64,000 bases of DNA from CAXBNB01 sp965267535 (GCA_965267535.1 OZ254082.1:1860001-1924000), one strand, 5' to 3'; positions 52,346-61,432 are shown, counted from the stretch's first letter. Translations and numbers: made by a program. The notes: generated by a model not told the origin, from the sequence alone.

Positions 52346-53266
52346 ATGAGAGCATGTATTTTAGTATTGTCTTTCGGCTTGGTGGTGTGCTGCGCTTCAC
52401 CGACCCGTTGGAGCGTGTCAGATTCAGATCAGGGAATTCTGATTTTGGAAGGTGCCGACAGTGTATTGTTTTACCAGCAGGCCAAAAAATCACGAAACGG
52501 TGAATACGAACGCAATCATTACATACATCCCTTGTATGGATTGAATGGCGAGCGGCTTACTGAAGATTTTCCTGATGATCACTATCATCACCGAGGTATA
52601 TTCTGGGCCTGGCATCAATTGTATGTAGGCAATGAATCGGTCGGAGATCCCTGGGTATTGACCGATTTTGCATGGCAAGTGGAAAATGCGGAGACATCTT
52701 ATTCTGCTGATAAGTGTATGCTTCATACAAGTGTGACCTGGCTTTCGGCTAAATGGCTGGATCAAAAGGGTGCAGCTATCCCATTGGCAAGAGAAAGCGC
52801 TACCCTAACGATACACCCTGCCCGGCATGATTACCGCCTTGTGGATTTTGATATTACGATTGATCCACTCGTAGACAGTTTGCGTATGGGAGGATCGGAC
52901 AATGAAAAAGGATATGGTGGTTTTTCGTGGCGCATACCCCTGTCAGATGATGCTATTTTTACTGGACCCAAAGGAGAAGTTACGCCTCATAACCTGCCTG
53001 TAGATGCCGGACCATGGCTTGATATACGGGGTAGTCTGGTAGGCAATAGCTCCCGGCAAGGTATTACTGTAATTTCGCATAGAGATAATCCCGGTCACCC
53101 ACATCCCTGGATTTTGCGAAAGCAAAAAAGCATGCAAAACGCGGCTTATCCGGGGCGGATACCCATATCGATATCCAAAAATAACCCTCTCAGACTGAGG
53201 TATCGTATGGTTATTTCTAACGGCAATTTTGATCTCTCGCTGGTAGACGAGTTGCAGGAGTTTTGA
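52346..53266 (+). CDS. DUF6807 (PmoA-like) lipoprotein
   Basis: 306-residue lipoprotein (LVVCCAS). The core matches the family often annotated PmoA/DUF6807: HYIHPLYGLNGERLTEDFPDDH and YHHRGIFWAWHQLYVGNESVGD near the N terminus, and GYGGFSWRIPL, HRDNPGHPHPWILR later. The His-rich DDHYHHRG motif is shared by nearly all members. They co-occur with Gfo/Idh oxidoreductases in Bacteroidota and Planctomycetes sugar loci. Function unknown. The start at 52346 is 7 bp after the preceding stop. Confidence 0.8.
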   Translation: MRACILVLSFGLVVCCASPTRWSVSDSDQGILILEGADSVLFYQQAKKSRNGEYERNHYIHPLYGLNGERLTEDFPDDHYHHRGIFWAWHQLYVGNESVGDPWVLTDFAWQVENAETSYSADKCMLHTSVTWLSAKWLDQKGAAIPLARESATLTIHPARHDYRLVDFDITIDPLVDSLRMGGSDNEKGYGGFSWRIPLSDDAIFTGPKGEVTPHNLPVDAGPWLDIRGSLVGNSSRQGITVISHRDNPGHPHPWILRKQKSMQNAAYPGRIPISISKNNPLRLRYRMVISNGNFDLSLVDELQEF

Positions 53267-53391
53267 TTTGTCTTGCGATTGGTTATTTTCGTAAGCTTTC
53301 TTTTTGTCAGTTTTCACTTTCCAAACATGTGTACAGTGGTGATTGGTCTGAAAGAGGCACTATCTAACACTATCATCAACTATACAACATT

Positions 53392-54711
53392 ATGAAATTA
53401 AGAATTATACTGTGGTCTATCACTGTAGCGCTGGGAGGTTTTTTATTTGGTTTTGACACGGCTGTTATATCGGGAGCTGAACAGTCGATTCAAAAATTAT
53501 GGCAGCTAAGTGACGGTCTTCATGGTTTTGCTGTAGCTATAGCACTTTACGGTACAGTAATAGGCGCATTGGCGGGAGGTATACCGGCAGACAGGTGGGG
53601 CAGGAAGAAAACACTTTTTTGGATAGGTATATTTTACTTTGTGTCGGCTATCGGTTCCGCTTTAGCTCCTGATGTATACACGTTTATGATTTTTCGTTTT
53701 CTCGGCGGGTTAGGAGTAGGAGCCTCTTCTGTAGCAGCACCACTGTATATATCGGAGATATCGCCGGCCAATCAGCGGGGTAGGTTGGTGGCAGTCTTTC
53801 AGTTCAATATCGTACTGGGTATACTCATTGCCTTTTTATGCAACTACCTGATACAGCTGGGAGTAGAAAATGCCCCATGGCGTTGGATGATGGGAGTGGA
53901 AGGCATACCTGCATTGCTGTTTGTTGTTTTGATTTTGTTTGTGCCCAGAAGTCCGCGTTGGCTCATTGTAAAAAAAGGATTGCACGACGAAGGAAAGCAG
54001 GTACTGGCTATGATCAATCCCGATAACGTGGAAGAAGCATATCAGGATATTTTGCAGTCTGCCCATCAAAATCAAACCCCGGCAGGCGAGAAACTCTTTT
54101 CTTCTAAATACAATAAGCCTTTATTGCTGGCTTTTCTCATTGCTTTTTTCAACCAATGGAGTGGCATCAATGCCATAATCTATTATGCGCCGCGTATTTT
54201 CGAAATGACCGGTTTGGGAGCCAAATCAGCTTTGCTGTCTACCTCAGGCATAGGCCTGGTCAATCTCGTCTTCACCATGCTCGGAATAGCCCTTATCGAT
54301 AGGGTAGGTAGAAAAAAACTAATGTTTATAGGTTCCCTGGGGCTTATAACAGCTCTGGCTTTGGTGTCACATGCGTTTTTTCAGGAGTTTTTCGATTTTG
54401 TTCCTATTTACCTTTTTGTGTACATAGGATTTTTCGCCATGTCGCAAGGGGCAGTCATATGGGTGTTTATAGCCGAAATCTTCCCCAATACTGTACGAGC
54501 ATCCGGACAGTCCTTTGGGAGCTTCATTCATTGGATACTCGCTGCTACAATAGCTAATATTTTTCCATTCATTGTGAATACGTTTAGCGGAGGCCCGCTC
54601 TTTGCCTTTTTTAGTTTTATGATGGTCTTACAGTTGCTTTTTGTCTGGAAAGTGATGCCCGAAACCAAAGGCCGCTCTTTGGAAGAATTAGAAAAATCTT
54701 TGTCAGAGTAA
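53392..54711 (+). CDS. Sugar porter, MFS family (XylE/GLUT-like)
   Basis: 439-residue, 12-helix proton-sugar symporter. Sugar-porter signatures: GFLFGFDTAVISGAEQSIQ in helix 1, PADRWGRKKT between helices 2 and 3, FFNQWSGINAIIYYAPRIFE in helix 7, LIDRVGRKKLMFIG, and the C-terminal MPETKGRSLEELEKSL. It is the inner-membrane uptake route for a neutral sugar, whereas the SSS protein may take a charged one. A 125-bp gap separates it from the DUF6807 gene, so it may have its own promoter. Confidence 0.93.
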   Translation: MKLRIILWSITVALGGFLFGFDTAVISGAEQSIQKLWQLSDGLHGFAVAIALYGTVIGALAGGIPADRWGRKKTLFWIGIFYFVSAIGSALAPDVYTFMIFRFLGGLGVGASSVAAPLYISEISPANQRGRLVAVFQFNIVLGILIAFLCNYLIQLGVENAPWRWMMGVEGIPALLFVVLILFVPRSPRWLIVKKGLHDEGKQVLAMINPDNVEEAYQDILQSAHQNQTPAGEKLFSSKYNKPLLLAFLIAFFNQWSGINAIIYYAPRIFEMTGLGAKSALLSTSGIGLVNLVFTMLGIALIDRVGRKKLMFIGSLGLITALALVSHAFFQEFFDFVPIYLFVYIGFFAMSQGAVIWVFIAEIFPNTVRASGQSFGSFIHWILAATIANIFPFIVNTFSGGPLFAFFSFMMVLQLLFVWKVMPETKGRSLEELEKSLSE

Positions 54712-54779
54712 ACTCATCGTTTCGATTTTTTTTGTTTGATAACACTGGGTATCAGGAGTTTATTTCTCATTCAGATACT

Positions 54780-54803
54780 ATATAACTATTTTAATAGTTA
54801 TAT
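54780..54803. repeat. AT-rich 11-bp inverted repeat before the LRR gene
   Basis: ATATAACTATT at 54780-54790 and its exact inverse at 54793-54803, 2-bp centre. It lies 25 bp before the ATG at 54829. Could be an operator or a leader hairpin; too AT-rich to be a strong terminator. Confidence 0.45.
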
Positions 54804-54828
54804 TTAGTGGATATAAAACACCGATACC

Positions 54829-56154
54829 ATGAAAACCACCCTGATTCTGACCTTAGTATGCATAGCATTTGTAGCTTTCGGACAAGACAATGCTGAGGAA
54901 CAAAAACAACGTGAGTTGCAAGAACTAATCATAAAAAAGTATGGTAAGGATTCGCTACTAAAGTACCATCGCGCGATGTGGCATCAAAAAACACAGCGTG
55001 ATGCAGCCCAAAGAATGGCCGGATATATAGCTAATACCTCTCGTAACGATACAGTATTGGATTTGAGCTATATGGAGTTAACCGAAATCCCTGCATTTGT
55101 GTATGATTATCCGCGACTCAGGCATTTGAATATTTCCAACAATGCAATAACAAAACTTCCTCGTAAGCTCAAAAAAATGACCGAATTAAACCATGTCAAT
55201 TGGTCGAAAAACAAGTTGTCAGGAAGGAAAGTAAAGGTGGCAAAGCTGAAGCAGGTTAAAGCGCTGAATCTGGCCTACAACAATCTCCAACAAATGCCTG
55301 CAAAACTGCGAAAACTAAAAGCGATAGAAACACTATGCCTCGATGGCAATGAGTTTCGGGACATACCGAGGCATGTGAGCAAGTATAAGCAACTGACCCG
55401 ACTGACGATAAATAAAAACAAACTCGAAGCGTTTGGTGAAAACTTCCCATATCTACAAAAGCTAAACCGGTTGGAGTATTTGTCAGCATCGCATGCTCAG
55501 ATCAGGGAAGTGCCTGACGAAATAGCTTTTCTAAAGACTGTGGAAGTATTGAAGTTGAGCTACAATGCAATAACTACCTTGTCGCCAGCTATAGCAAAAC
55601 TTAAAAATCTGGAGGAGATATCACTATATAAAAATCAATTAGAAAGCTTGCCGGCAGAGATATACCAGTGTACAGAGTTGGTAGAGTTAGATTTGTTTTA
55701 CAACCAATTAAAAAACCTGCCGGAGGGAATAGGTACACTGTCTAAGCTCAAAAACTTGTACGTTTCTTTTAACCAGTTAGAATACCTGCCGGAAGATATG
55801 GGAAACTCGAACCTGGAAGCCATCTATGTACACGACAATAAGCTCACCTCTTTGCCTGCATCCATTGCAAAACTGAAGAACCTACACACCCTGCGTTTTG
55901 ACAACAACTACTTCAATGAGTTTCCCGAGCACATACTCGCCCTGAATAAACTCCGCTATGTGGATTTTTCAAAAACGGATATTGGTATACTGCCTAAAGG
56001 AGTGATTCAGTATCCTTATTTGGAAATTTTGGTTTTCGATCAAAAAAGAATCGACACAAACGACCCGCTGAACGATCATTATGAAGAAACAGTAAGGGAA
56101 CTATTAAGCAGGGGAGTGATTGTAAATACCGGAATAAAGGAGGATACACCTTGA
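54829..56154 (+). CDS. Exported leucine-rich-repeat protein
   Basis: 441-residue protein with signal peptide (MKTTLILTLVCIAFVAFGQ), then an N-terminal charged helix and about a dozen LRR units of the plant/bacterial LxxLxLxxNxLxxLPxxI type, from LDLSYMELTEIPAFVYDYP to LRYVDFSKTDIGILPKGV. The consensus is regular, without insertions, and a short cap (YLEILVFDQKRIDTNDP) closes it. No catalytic or anchoring domain, no T9SS tail. Likely a protein-binding module in the envelope. Confidence 0.88.
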   Translation: MKTTLILTLVCIAFVAFGQDNAEEQKQRELQELIIKKYGKDSLLKYHRAMWHQKTQRDAAQRMAGYIANTSRNDTVLDLSYMELTEIPAFVYDYPRLRHLNISNNAITKLPRKLKKMTELNHVNWSKNKLSGRKVKVAKLKQVKALNLAYNNLQQMPAKLRKLKAIETLCLDGNEFRDIPRHVSKYKQLTRLTINKNKLEAFGENFPYLQKLNRLEYLSASHAQIREVPDEIAFLKTVEVLKLSYNAITTLSPAIAKLKNLEEISLYKNQLESLPAEIYQCTELVELDLFYNQLKNLPEGIGTLSKLKNLYVSFNQLEYLPEDMGNSNLEAIYVHDNKLTSLPASIAKLKNLHTLRFDNNYFNEFPEHILALNKLRYVDFSKTDIGILPKGVIQYPYLEILVFDQKRIDTNDPLNDHYEETVRELLSRGVIVNTGIKEDTP

Positions 56155-56165
56155 GGTGTATGAAA

Positions 56166-56209
56166 ATTAGCAGAGCAAAGACTGTTAGTTCATTCTTTGC
56201 TCTGCTAAT
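56166..56209. terminator. 15-bp hairpin between convergent LRR and aminopeptidase genes
   Basis: 56166-56180 pairs perfectly with 56195-56209 across a 14-nt loop. It lies 11 bp after the LRR stop and 6 bp beyond the aminopeptidase stop. T-tracts are weak on both sides, but position and stem strength fit a shared terminator. Confidence 0.7.
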
Positions 56210-56215
56210 AAGTCA

Positions 56216-57505
56216 TTAACTATTCATAATGTCTTCTATCTCATCGGCTTCTATCGGAATGTTTTTCATCAGGTTTTGTTGCCCGTTTTCAGTTATTACG
56301 ATATTGTCTTCCAAGCGAATGCCCAGCCCTTCTTCACGAATATATATACCCGGCTCTACAGTGAAAACCATACCCGGTTCAAAAGTTTTATATACACTGG
56401 CTACATCGTGTACATTGATGCCCAGATGGTGCGAAGTGCCGTGCATAAAATATTTTTTGTAGGCCGGCCACTCAGGGTTTTGATTGCGTATGTCGTCCAT
56501 GGTGATCAGCCCCAGGTCTACCAGTTCTTTTTCCATCAGTTCACCTACGGCTTTGTGGTATTCTGGTATGGCACTACCGGGTACCAGCAGCTGAGTAGCG
56601 GCTTTTTTTACGTTGAGTACTGCATCGTATACAGCTCGCTGGCGGGGAGTAAACTTACCACTTACAGGAATGGTTCGAGTCATGTCAGCGTTGTAGTTGG
56701 CATATTCAGCTCCTACATCCATTAGTAGCAGATCGCCGGCTTTGCATTGCTGGTTGTTTTCCAGGTAGTGGAGCACACAGGCATTAGCACCGGAAGCAAC
56801 GATAGGCTGGTATGCGAACCCTCGCGATCGATTGCGCAAAAAATCATGGCTGTATTCTGCCTCAACCTCAAACTCCCATACGCCGGGTCGGGTATAGTCC
56901 AGTACCCTTCGAAACCCTTTTTCGGTAATATCACAGGCTTGCTGGAGTAGTTCTATTTCGCGAGCCGATTTGATACACCGCAGGTCATAAATTATAGGTG
57001 CGATGCGGTGGTACTGGTGCAAAGGGTAGACCTGCTTACACCATTTGATAAATCGAGCATTGCGGGTTTCTACCTGAGAGGCATTGCGAATGTGTTCGTT
57101 GGTGTCCAGGTAGATGTTGTTAGTTTCAGCCAGTATTGTATTTAGTGTGGATTCGAATTTGTCCAGCCACATAACCGTGTGCACACCGGAGGTTTCGCGT
57201 GCTTCTTCTACGGTGTACTTGTGTCCCTCCCAGATGGCTATTTCTTCACTGGTTTCCTTCAAAAATAAGATTTCACGAAAGCGCTCATCGGGAAAATCAG
57301 GCGCCAACAAAAGGATAGATTCTTCCTGATCTATACCAGACAAATAAAAAAGATTGGCATCCTGTATGAATTCCATAGTGCCATCTGCTGTGGTGGGCAT
57401 GATGTCGCTGGAGTTGAATATTGCCACTGAGCCGGGGGCCAGCCTTTCTTGTAGGTTTTTTCGATTGTGGGTAAAGAGGTCTTTTCCGATAGGTAAGTAC
57501 TTCAT
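56216..57505 (-). CDS. pepP: Aminopeptidase P family protein (Xaa-Pro)
   Basis: Dinuclear-Mn pita-bread peptidase that removes an N-terminal residue before proline. 429 residues: N-terminal creatinase-like domain (LAPGSVAIFNSSDIMPTTAD, DANLFYLSGIDQEESILLL) and catalytic domain with LLMDVGAEYANYNADMTRTI (two Asp ligands), HGTSHHLGINVHDV (His), and FTVEPGIYIREEGLGIRLED (two Glu). All five metal ligands are present, so it should be active. Cytoplasmic. Divergent from the subtilisin-like gene across 40 bp. Confidence 0.94.
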   Translation of the reverse strand: MKYLPIGKDLFTHNRKNLQERLAPGSVAIFNSSDIMPTTADGTMEFIQDANLFYLSGIDQEESILLLAPDFPDERFREILFLKETSEEIAIWEGHKYTVEEARETSGVHTVMWLDKFESTLNTILAETNNIYLDTNEHIRNASQVETRNARFIKWCKQVYPLHQYHRIAPIIYDLRCIKSAREIELLQQACDITEKGFRRVLDYTRPGVWEFEVEAEYSHDFLRNRSRGFAYQPIVASGANACVLHYLENNQQCKAGDLLLMDVGAEYANYNADMTRTIPVSGKFTPRQRAVYDAVLNVKKAATQLLVPGSAIPEYHKAVGELMEKELVDLGLITMDDIRNQNPEWPAYKKYFMHGTSHHLGINVHDVASVYKTFEPGMVFTVEPGIYIREEGLGIRLEDNIVITENGQQNLMKNIPIEADEIEDIMNS

Positions 57506-57545
57506 AAGAAAAAATACGTTATCATTATGTTTAGTTTCAAGAGTT

Positions 57546-58979
57546 ATGAACCGTCAGTTCGCGATAAAATTAGCACTTCTTTTGTTGGTATTGGTCAGTT
57601 GCGGCCAGAAAAGGAAGTATTGGGTATATTTTGATACAGGCGGTAAAAAAAGCCCATTGAATGCATGGGCTACCCAATGGGGAGACAGCTCCGATTGCTA
57701 TTTTTCGGCCTGGCTGGAGGCATGTGCTGTGTCGCTTACCTCTACTGAAGCAGCGATCATAGCCCGCCAATCGCAGGTAGACAGGGTAGAGCCCATGGGC
57801 TATGTGTATCCGCTAAGGTACCGCGATTATAAGCCTGTATTGAGTTTTGGTTTGGAGCAAATAGAGGCAAAACACCTGATTGAAAAAGGATTGACTGGGA
57901 AGGGTGTAAAAGTAGGAATCATAGACGGTGGTTTTTTGGCTGCCAACGAAAAGGAAGCATTGGCCCATGTTTTTGATCAAAAGAAAGTGATGGCCCATGT
58001 CGATTATATAACTCCCGACATGCCACCCTACGGTGGATCCGTAGCAGCAGACGATGCACACGGTACCGACGTATGGGAGCAGATTGCAGGTATACATGCA
58101 GAAAGACAGGTGCAGTATGGTCTGGCTCCAGAGGCAGAATTTTATCTGGCGCGAACCGACGATGGTCGAAAAGAATACCGTATGGAAGAAGAGTATTTAG
58201 TTCGGGCGCTGGAATGGATGCATGATCAAGGTGTAAAGCTGGTAAATATATCGTTGGGCTACTCCAATGGCTATGACAACCCGGATCAAAACTACAAACC
58301 GAAGCAAATGGATGGAAAGTCTACAGCTGTGACACGGGCTGCTCAGGTAGCATCGGAAGAGAAAGGGATGCTGCTGGTGGTAGCCGCCGGAAACGATGGC
58401 GATACACCTTTTGAAGTGTTGTCTGCACCGGCAGATGCCAGGGGTGTGCTATCTGTAGGGGCTACCCACTACAAGCACTGGCAAAAAGCAGGCTACAGTG
58501 CTGTAGGCACTCCGTCGCTACCTTATGTTAAGCCCAATGTAGCATGCTTTTCGTTTAACGGTACTTCGTTTTCAGCACCCATTATCACAGGGGTAGCTGC
58601 TTGCCTTTGGCAAATGGACAGCACACTGACCCATCATGAAATTATATCAATGATCGAAAAGTCCGGGCATTTGTACCCTTTTGCCAACAACTACATAGGC
58701 TATGGGGTGCCGTCGTGCAAAAAGCTAATTCAGCAAATGGACAGTACATTTTTACCGGCAAACCACCAGCGTGTGTGGTCGGCTAAGAAAAAAGTAAAAC
58801 TACAACCCAACTCCGCTTCGGGTACTGCTGTGGTGTTTCACAAAAAAGATACTATTCAGGTAAAGTTGCAGGAGCGCCTTTCATTTGCAGATGGCCAACT
58901 GGAGGTGAACCAATACAAAGACGCCCGCTACACCACAGTGGCTACTCAAGAGCAGGTTTGGGAGATAGAGTGGCAGTAA
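57546..58979 (+). CDS. Subtilisin-like (S8) serine protease, lipoprotein
   Basis: 477-residue envelope protease. The start at 57546 gives a lipoprotein signal (LLLLVLVSCGQ, Cys 19); an open frame continues further upstream but overlaps the divergent pepP gene. Catalytic triad in order: Asp 127 in VKVGIIDGGF, His 172 in DDAHGTDVWEQ, Ser 341 in FNGTSFSAPIITG; oxyanion Asn in VVAAGNDGD. A propeptide-like N-terminal segment precedes the domain and a 100-residue beta-rich tail follows. No T9SS sorting domain. Its stop is 2 bp from the convergent GT9 stop. Confidence 0.93.
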   Translation: MNRQFAIKLALLLLVLVSCGQKRKYWVYFDTGGKKSPLNAWATQWGDSSDCYFSAWLEACAVSLTSTEAAIIARQSQVDRVEPMGYVYPLRYRDYKPVLSFGLEQIEAKHLIEKGLTGKGVKVGIIDGGFLAANEKEALAHVFDQKKVMAHVDYITPDMPPYGGSVAADDAHGTDVWEQIAGIHAERQVQYGLAPEAEFYLARTDDGRKEYRMEEEYLVRALEWMHDQGVKLVNISLGYSNGYDNPDQNYKPKQMDGKSTAVTRAAQVASEEKGMLLVVAAGNDGDTPFEVLSAPADARGVLSVGATHYKHWQKAGYSAVGTPSLPYVKPNVACFSFNGTSFSAPIITGVAACLWQMDSTLTHHEIISMIEKSGHLYPFANNYIGYGVPSCKKLIQQMDSTFLPANHQRVWSAKKKVKLQPNSASGTAVVFHKKDTIQVKLQERLSFADGQLEVNQYKDARYTTVATQEQVWEIEWQ

Positions 58980-58981
58980 CC

Positions 58982-59965
58982 TTACAGATTAAGTGCCGCT
59001 ATATCCAAATCTAGCCCGCACTTAAAATGCCCTTTGGGGCATGATCGGTGACCGTGCAACCCACAAGGACGACAGTCGAGTTTTTTACTTATTTCTACCA
59101 CTCGCGAGAGACTGGATAGAGGACCAAAGCCAAATTCGGGCACTGTAGAGCAATATATGGTAGTGACGGGGGCATTCATAGCAGAGCAAATATGCTGAGG
59201 TGCCGAGTCGTTCGCATAGTTCATTACAGCGTCTTTCATGAGCGCAGCGGATTCCAGCAACGACATACTGCCGCACAGGTTTTGGCATTGTGTGTTTTGC
59301 GTAGAGGATATGATTTCATCGCAGAGAGCCTTGTCTCCCGGAGCACCGATCAGATAAATGTTGCCCTCGAAAGGTAACTGATCCAAAAAAGCAACCCATT
59401 TAGATTTCGGCATTTGCTTGGTAAACCATACAGAAGCAGGAGCCAGCGTAATGTAGGGCAATTCTTTGAGTGGTTTTACTGCATCAAACTGGGCCGGACT
59501 AGGGTAGAGGCGAGGAAGTTTTGGAGCACCTTGCACCAAAGAGCTAATTAACCCCAGGTTGCGTTCAATATCGTGTTGGCCTGTAGATGTGTCGTGCGCT
59601 TTCTTTTCGTCGAAGCAAAAAGAAAGCGGGTTTTGGCTAAAACCGGCTTTGTATTCAGCTTTGCTAAACAGCGACATCAATCCACTGGACAGGTAGCGTT
59701 GTAGGTTCACAAGCAAGTTATACCTGTTTTTTCTGATGGTCAGAATCATCTTAAACAAGTTGGTCAGCTTGTTTTTCTTTTTGTCCCACACCAGTACCTT
59801 ATGGATGTTGGGGTTGTTGTCAAACAGCGATTCGTTTCCTTTTCTGACCAGAAAATCAATAGATGCGTCGGGGTATTTTGCCTTCAATGTTTCTACCAGG
59901 CTGGTAGATAGAATCACATCGCCTATGAAAGCAGTTTGTATAATTAGGATTCTTTCGGGAATCAT
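58982..59965 (-). CDS. Glycosyltransferase family 9 (heptosyltransferase-like)
   Basis: 327-residue GT-B protein of the ADP-heptose:LPS heptosyltransferase family, for lipopolysaccharide core synthesis. N terminus ILIIQTAFIGDVILSTSLVE is the family hallmark; the C-terminal half holds YITLAPASVWFTKQMPKSKW, GAPGDKALCDEII and DAVMNYANDSAPQHICSAMN, which binds the nucleotide sugar. Four Cys sit in CRPCGLHGHRSCPKGHFKC near the end, a common Cys cluster in this family. Divergent from the M16 gene through a symmetric promoter. Confidence 0.88.
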   Translation of the reverse strand: MIPERILIIQTAFIGDVILSTSLVETLKAKYPDASIDFLVRKGNESLFDNNPNIHKVLVWDKKKNKLTNLFKMILTIRKNRYNLLVNLQRYLSSGLMSLFSKAEYKAGFSQNPLSFCFDEKKAHDTSTGQHDIERNLGLISSLVQGAPKLPRLYPSPAQFDAVKPLKELPYITLAPASVWFTKQMPKSKWVAFLDQLPFEGNIYLIGAPGDKALCDEIISSTQNTQCQNLCGSMSLLESAALMKDAVMNYANDSAPQHICSAMNAPVTTIYCSTVPEFGFGPLSSLSRVVEISKKLDCRPCGLHGHRSCPKGHFKCGLDLDIAALNL

Positions 59966-59987
59966 GCATTTTTAAATTTAAAGGTGG

Positions 59988-59995
59988 CAAAAATA
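59988..59995 (-). promoter_or_regulatory. -7 element of the GT9 gene, mirror of the M16 one
   Basis: TATTTTTG on the minus strand, exact TAnnTTTG, 22 bp before the ATG at 59965. It forms an 18-bp palindrome with the plus-strand element at 59998-60005, 2 bp apart. Confidence 0.6.
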
Positions 59996-59997
59996 GT

Positions 59998-60005
59998 TAT
60001 TTTTG
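59998..60005 (+). promoter_or_regulatory. -7 element of the M16 gene, mirror of the GT9 one
   Basis: TATTTTTG on the plus strand, exact TAnnTTTG, 17 bp before the ATG at 60023. Back to back with the GT9 element; no clear -33 TTG for either. Confidence 0.6.
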
Positions 60006-60022
60006 TGCCTTGATTTTTAGCG

Positions 60023-61255
60023 ATGAAGGAATATGATTTGATTACCCTGCCTAATGGGATCAGGGTAGTGCACAAGCAGGTAACGCACACCAAGATAGTA
60101 CACTGTGGTATCATGCTGGATATAGGCAGCAGGGACGAGGCTCCCGACCAGCAGGGGATGGCGCATTTTTGGGAGCACATGGCTTTTAAAGGTACGCAAA
60201 AGCGTAAGGCATTTCATATTATCAACAGGCTCGAATCTTTAGGAGGCGAGTTGAACGCCTATACCACCAAAGAAAAAATTTGTTTTTATGCCGCTGTATT
60301 AGACAATCACTTCGATAAGTCTGTAGAGTTGCTCACCGATATTACTTTTCATTCTGTTTTTCCCGAAAAACAAATCGACAAGGAAAAGCAGGTAATACTG
60401 GAAGAAATGTCGATGTACAAGGACAATCCAGAAGATGCCATTCAGGATGACATGGATGAGCTGGTGTTTGCGGGGCATCAGCTGGGTAACAATATACTGG
60501 GCAACAACGCAAGTATAAATGGCTTTAAAAAAGCTGATTTTTTACGTTTTCTGGCTGAAAATATAGATACCACCAAGATTGTGTTTTCATCAGTGGGGAA
60601 TGTATCGGCAAAAAAAGTAGCCCGAGTGGTGAGCAAATACCTGGGTGAAGTGCCTGCCGCTACCACTGCCAAAGTGCGGGTGCCGGTAAACGGCTATACA
60701 CCCAAAGTACGCCAGCAGGCACGAGAAATACTACAATCCCACTGTGCTATAGGCAAGCGCGCATTTGACCTGTATGACCAAAATCGTATTCCTTTCTTTG
60801 TGCTCAATAATATACTGGGCGGTCAGAGTATGAATAGCAGGCTGAACATGAGTTTGCGAGAAAAATACGGATTGGTATACGGTATAGAGTCGACGTATCA
60901 GCCGTATACAGATACAGGATTGTTTTCTGTTTTTTATGCAACCGAACCGGCCAATCTCGACAGGTCTGTTGAGTTGATTTTCAAAGAAATAAAAAAACTA
61001 CAAACCAAACCGCTGGGTAGTAGTCAGCTGCAGACAGCCAAAAACCAGATCAAGGGGCAGCTCGCTATGTCTGAAGAAAACTACAACAGCATAATGCTGA
61101 TGATGGCTAAAAGCCTGTTGGATATGGGGAGAATTCAGTCGCTCGATAATGTGTTTGAGCAAGTTGATGCTATTACCAACACACAGCTCCAGCAGCTGGC
61201 AGTAGATACCCTCCAACGCGACGATATGAGTATCCTCACGTTTGTGCCCCGGTAG
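60023..61255 (+). CDS. M16-family zinc peptidase
   Basis: Pitrilysin/processing-peptidase-like protein, 410 residues, one N-terminal catalytic and one C-terminal domain. The inverted zinc motif is GMAHFWEHMAFKGT (His 48, Glu 51, His 52), and the third ligand is the Glu at about 128 in KQVILEEMSMYKDNPED, at the expected 76-residue distance. The C-terminal substrate-binding R/Y segment is seen in MNSRLNMSLREKYGLVYGIES. No signal peptide is evident, so cytoplasmic. Related proteins process or degrade peptides; target unknown. Confidence 0.92.
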   Translation: MKEYDLITLPNGIRVVHKQVTHTKIVHCGIMLDIGSRDEAPDQQGMAHFWEHMAFKGTQKRKAFHIINRLESLGGELNAYTTKEKICFYAAVLDNHFDKSVELLTDITFHSVFPEKQIDKEKQVILEEMSMYKDNPEDAIQDDMDELVFAGHQLGNNILGNNASINGFKKADFLRFLAENIDTTKIVFSSVGNVSAKKVARVVSKYLGEVPAATTAKVRVPVNGYTPKVRQQAREILQSHCAIGKRAFDLYDQNRIPFFVLNNILGGQSMNSRLNMSLREKYGLVYGIESTYQPYTDTGLFSVFYATEPANLDRSVELIFKEIKKLQTKPLGSSQLQTAKNQIKGQLAMSEENYNSIMLMMAKSLLDMGRIQSLDNVFEQVDAITNTQLQQLAVDTLQRDDMSILTFVPR

Positions 61256-61292
61256 TTTTTAGCTTTTCTCCCTTTGTCATTTCTTTTTGTGG

Positions 61293-61432
61293 GTAATCCT
61301 ACTTTGTCATATTTGAAAACAGCGTAAAACCTGACAGGTTTAATGCCCCTAAAAGCCTAACTTACGCAGTTGAAGAGATAGAAACCTTTCAGGTATCGAT
61401 CCTCTTATCTCAATTTGACAAAGTAGGAGTAA
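61293..61432 (+). mobile_element. 132-bp MITE, copy 2, with GTAA target duplication
   Basis: Element 61297-61428, flanked by GTAA (61293-61296 and 61429-61432). Perfect 13-bp terminal inverted repeats TCCTACTTTGTCA / TGACAAAGTAGGA. Aligns end to end with the reverse complement of 33476-33608. Internal hairpin AAACCTGACAGGTTT at 61327-61341. No coding capacity. It lies in the gap between the M16 and EVE genes; a similar partial end, CTCCCTTTGTCA, occurs just left of it near 61269. Confidence 0.88.
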
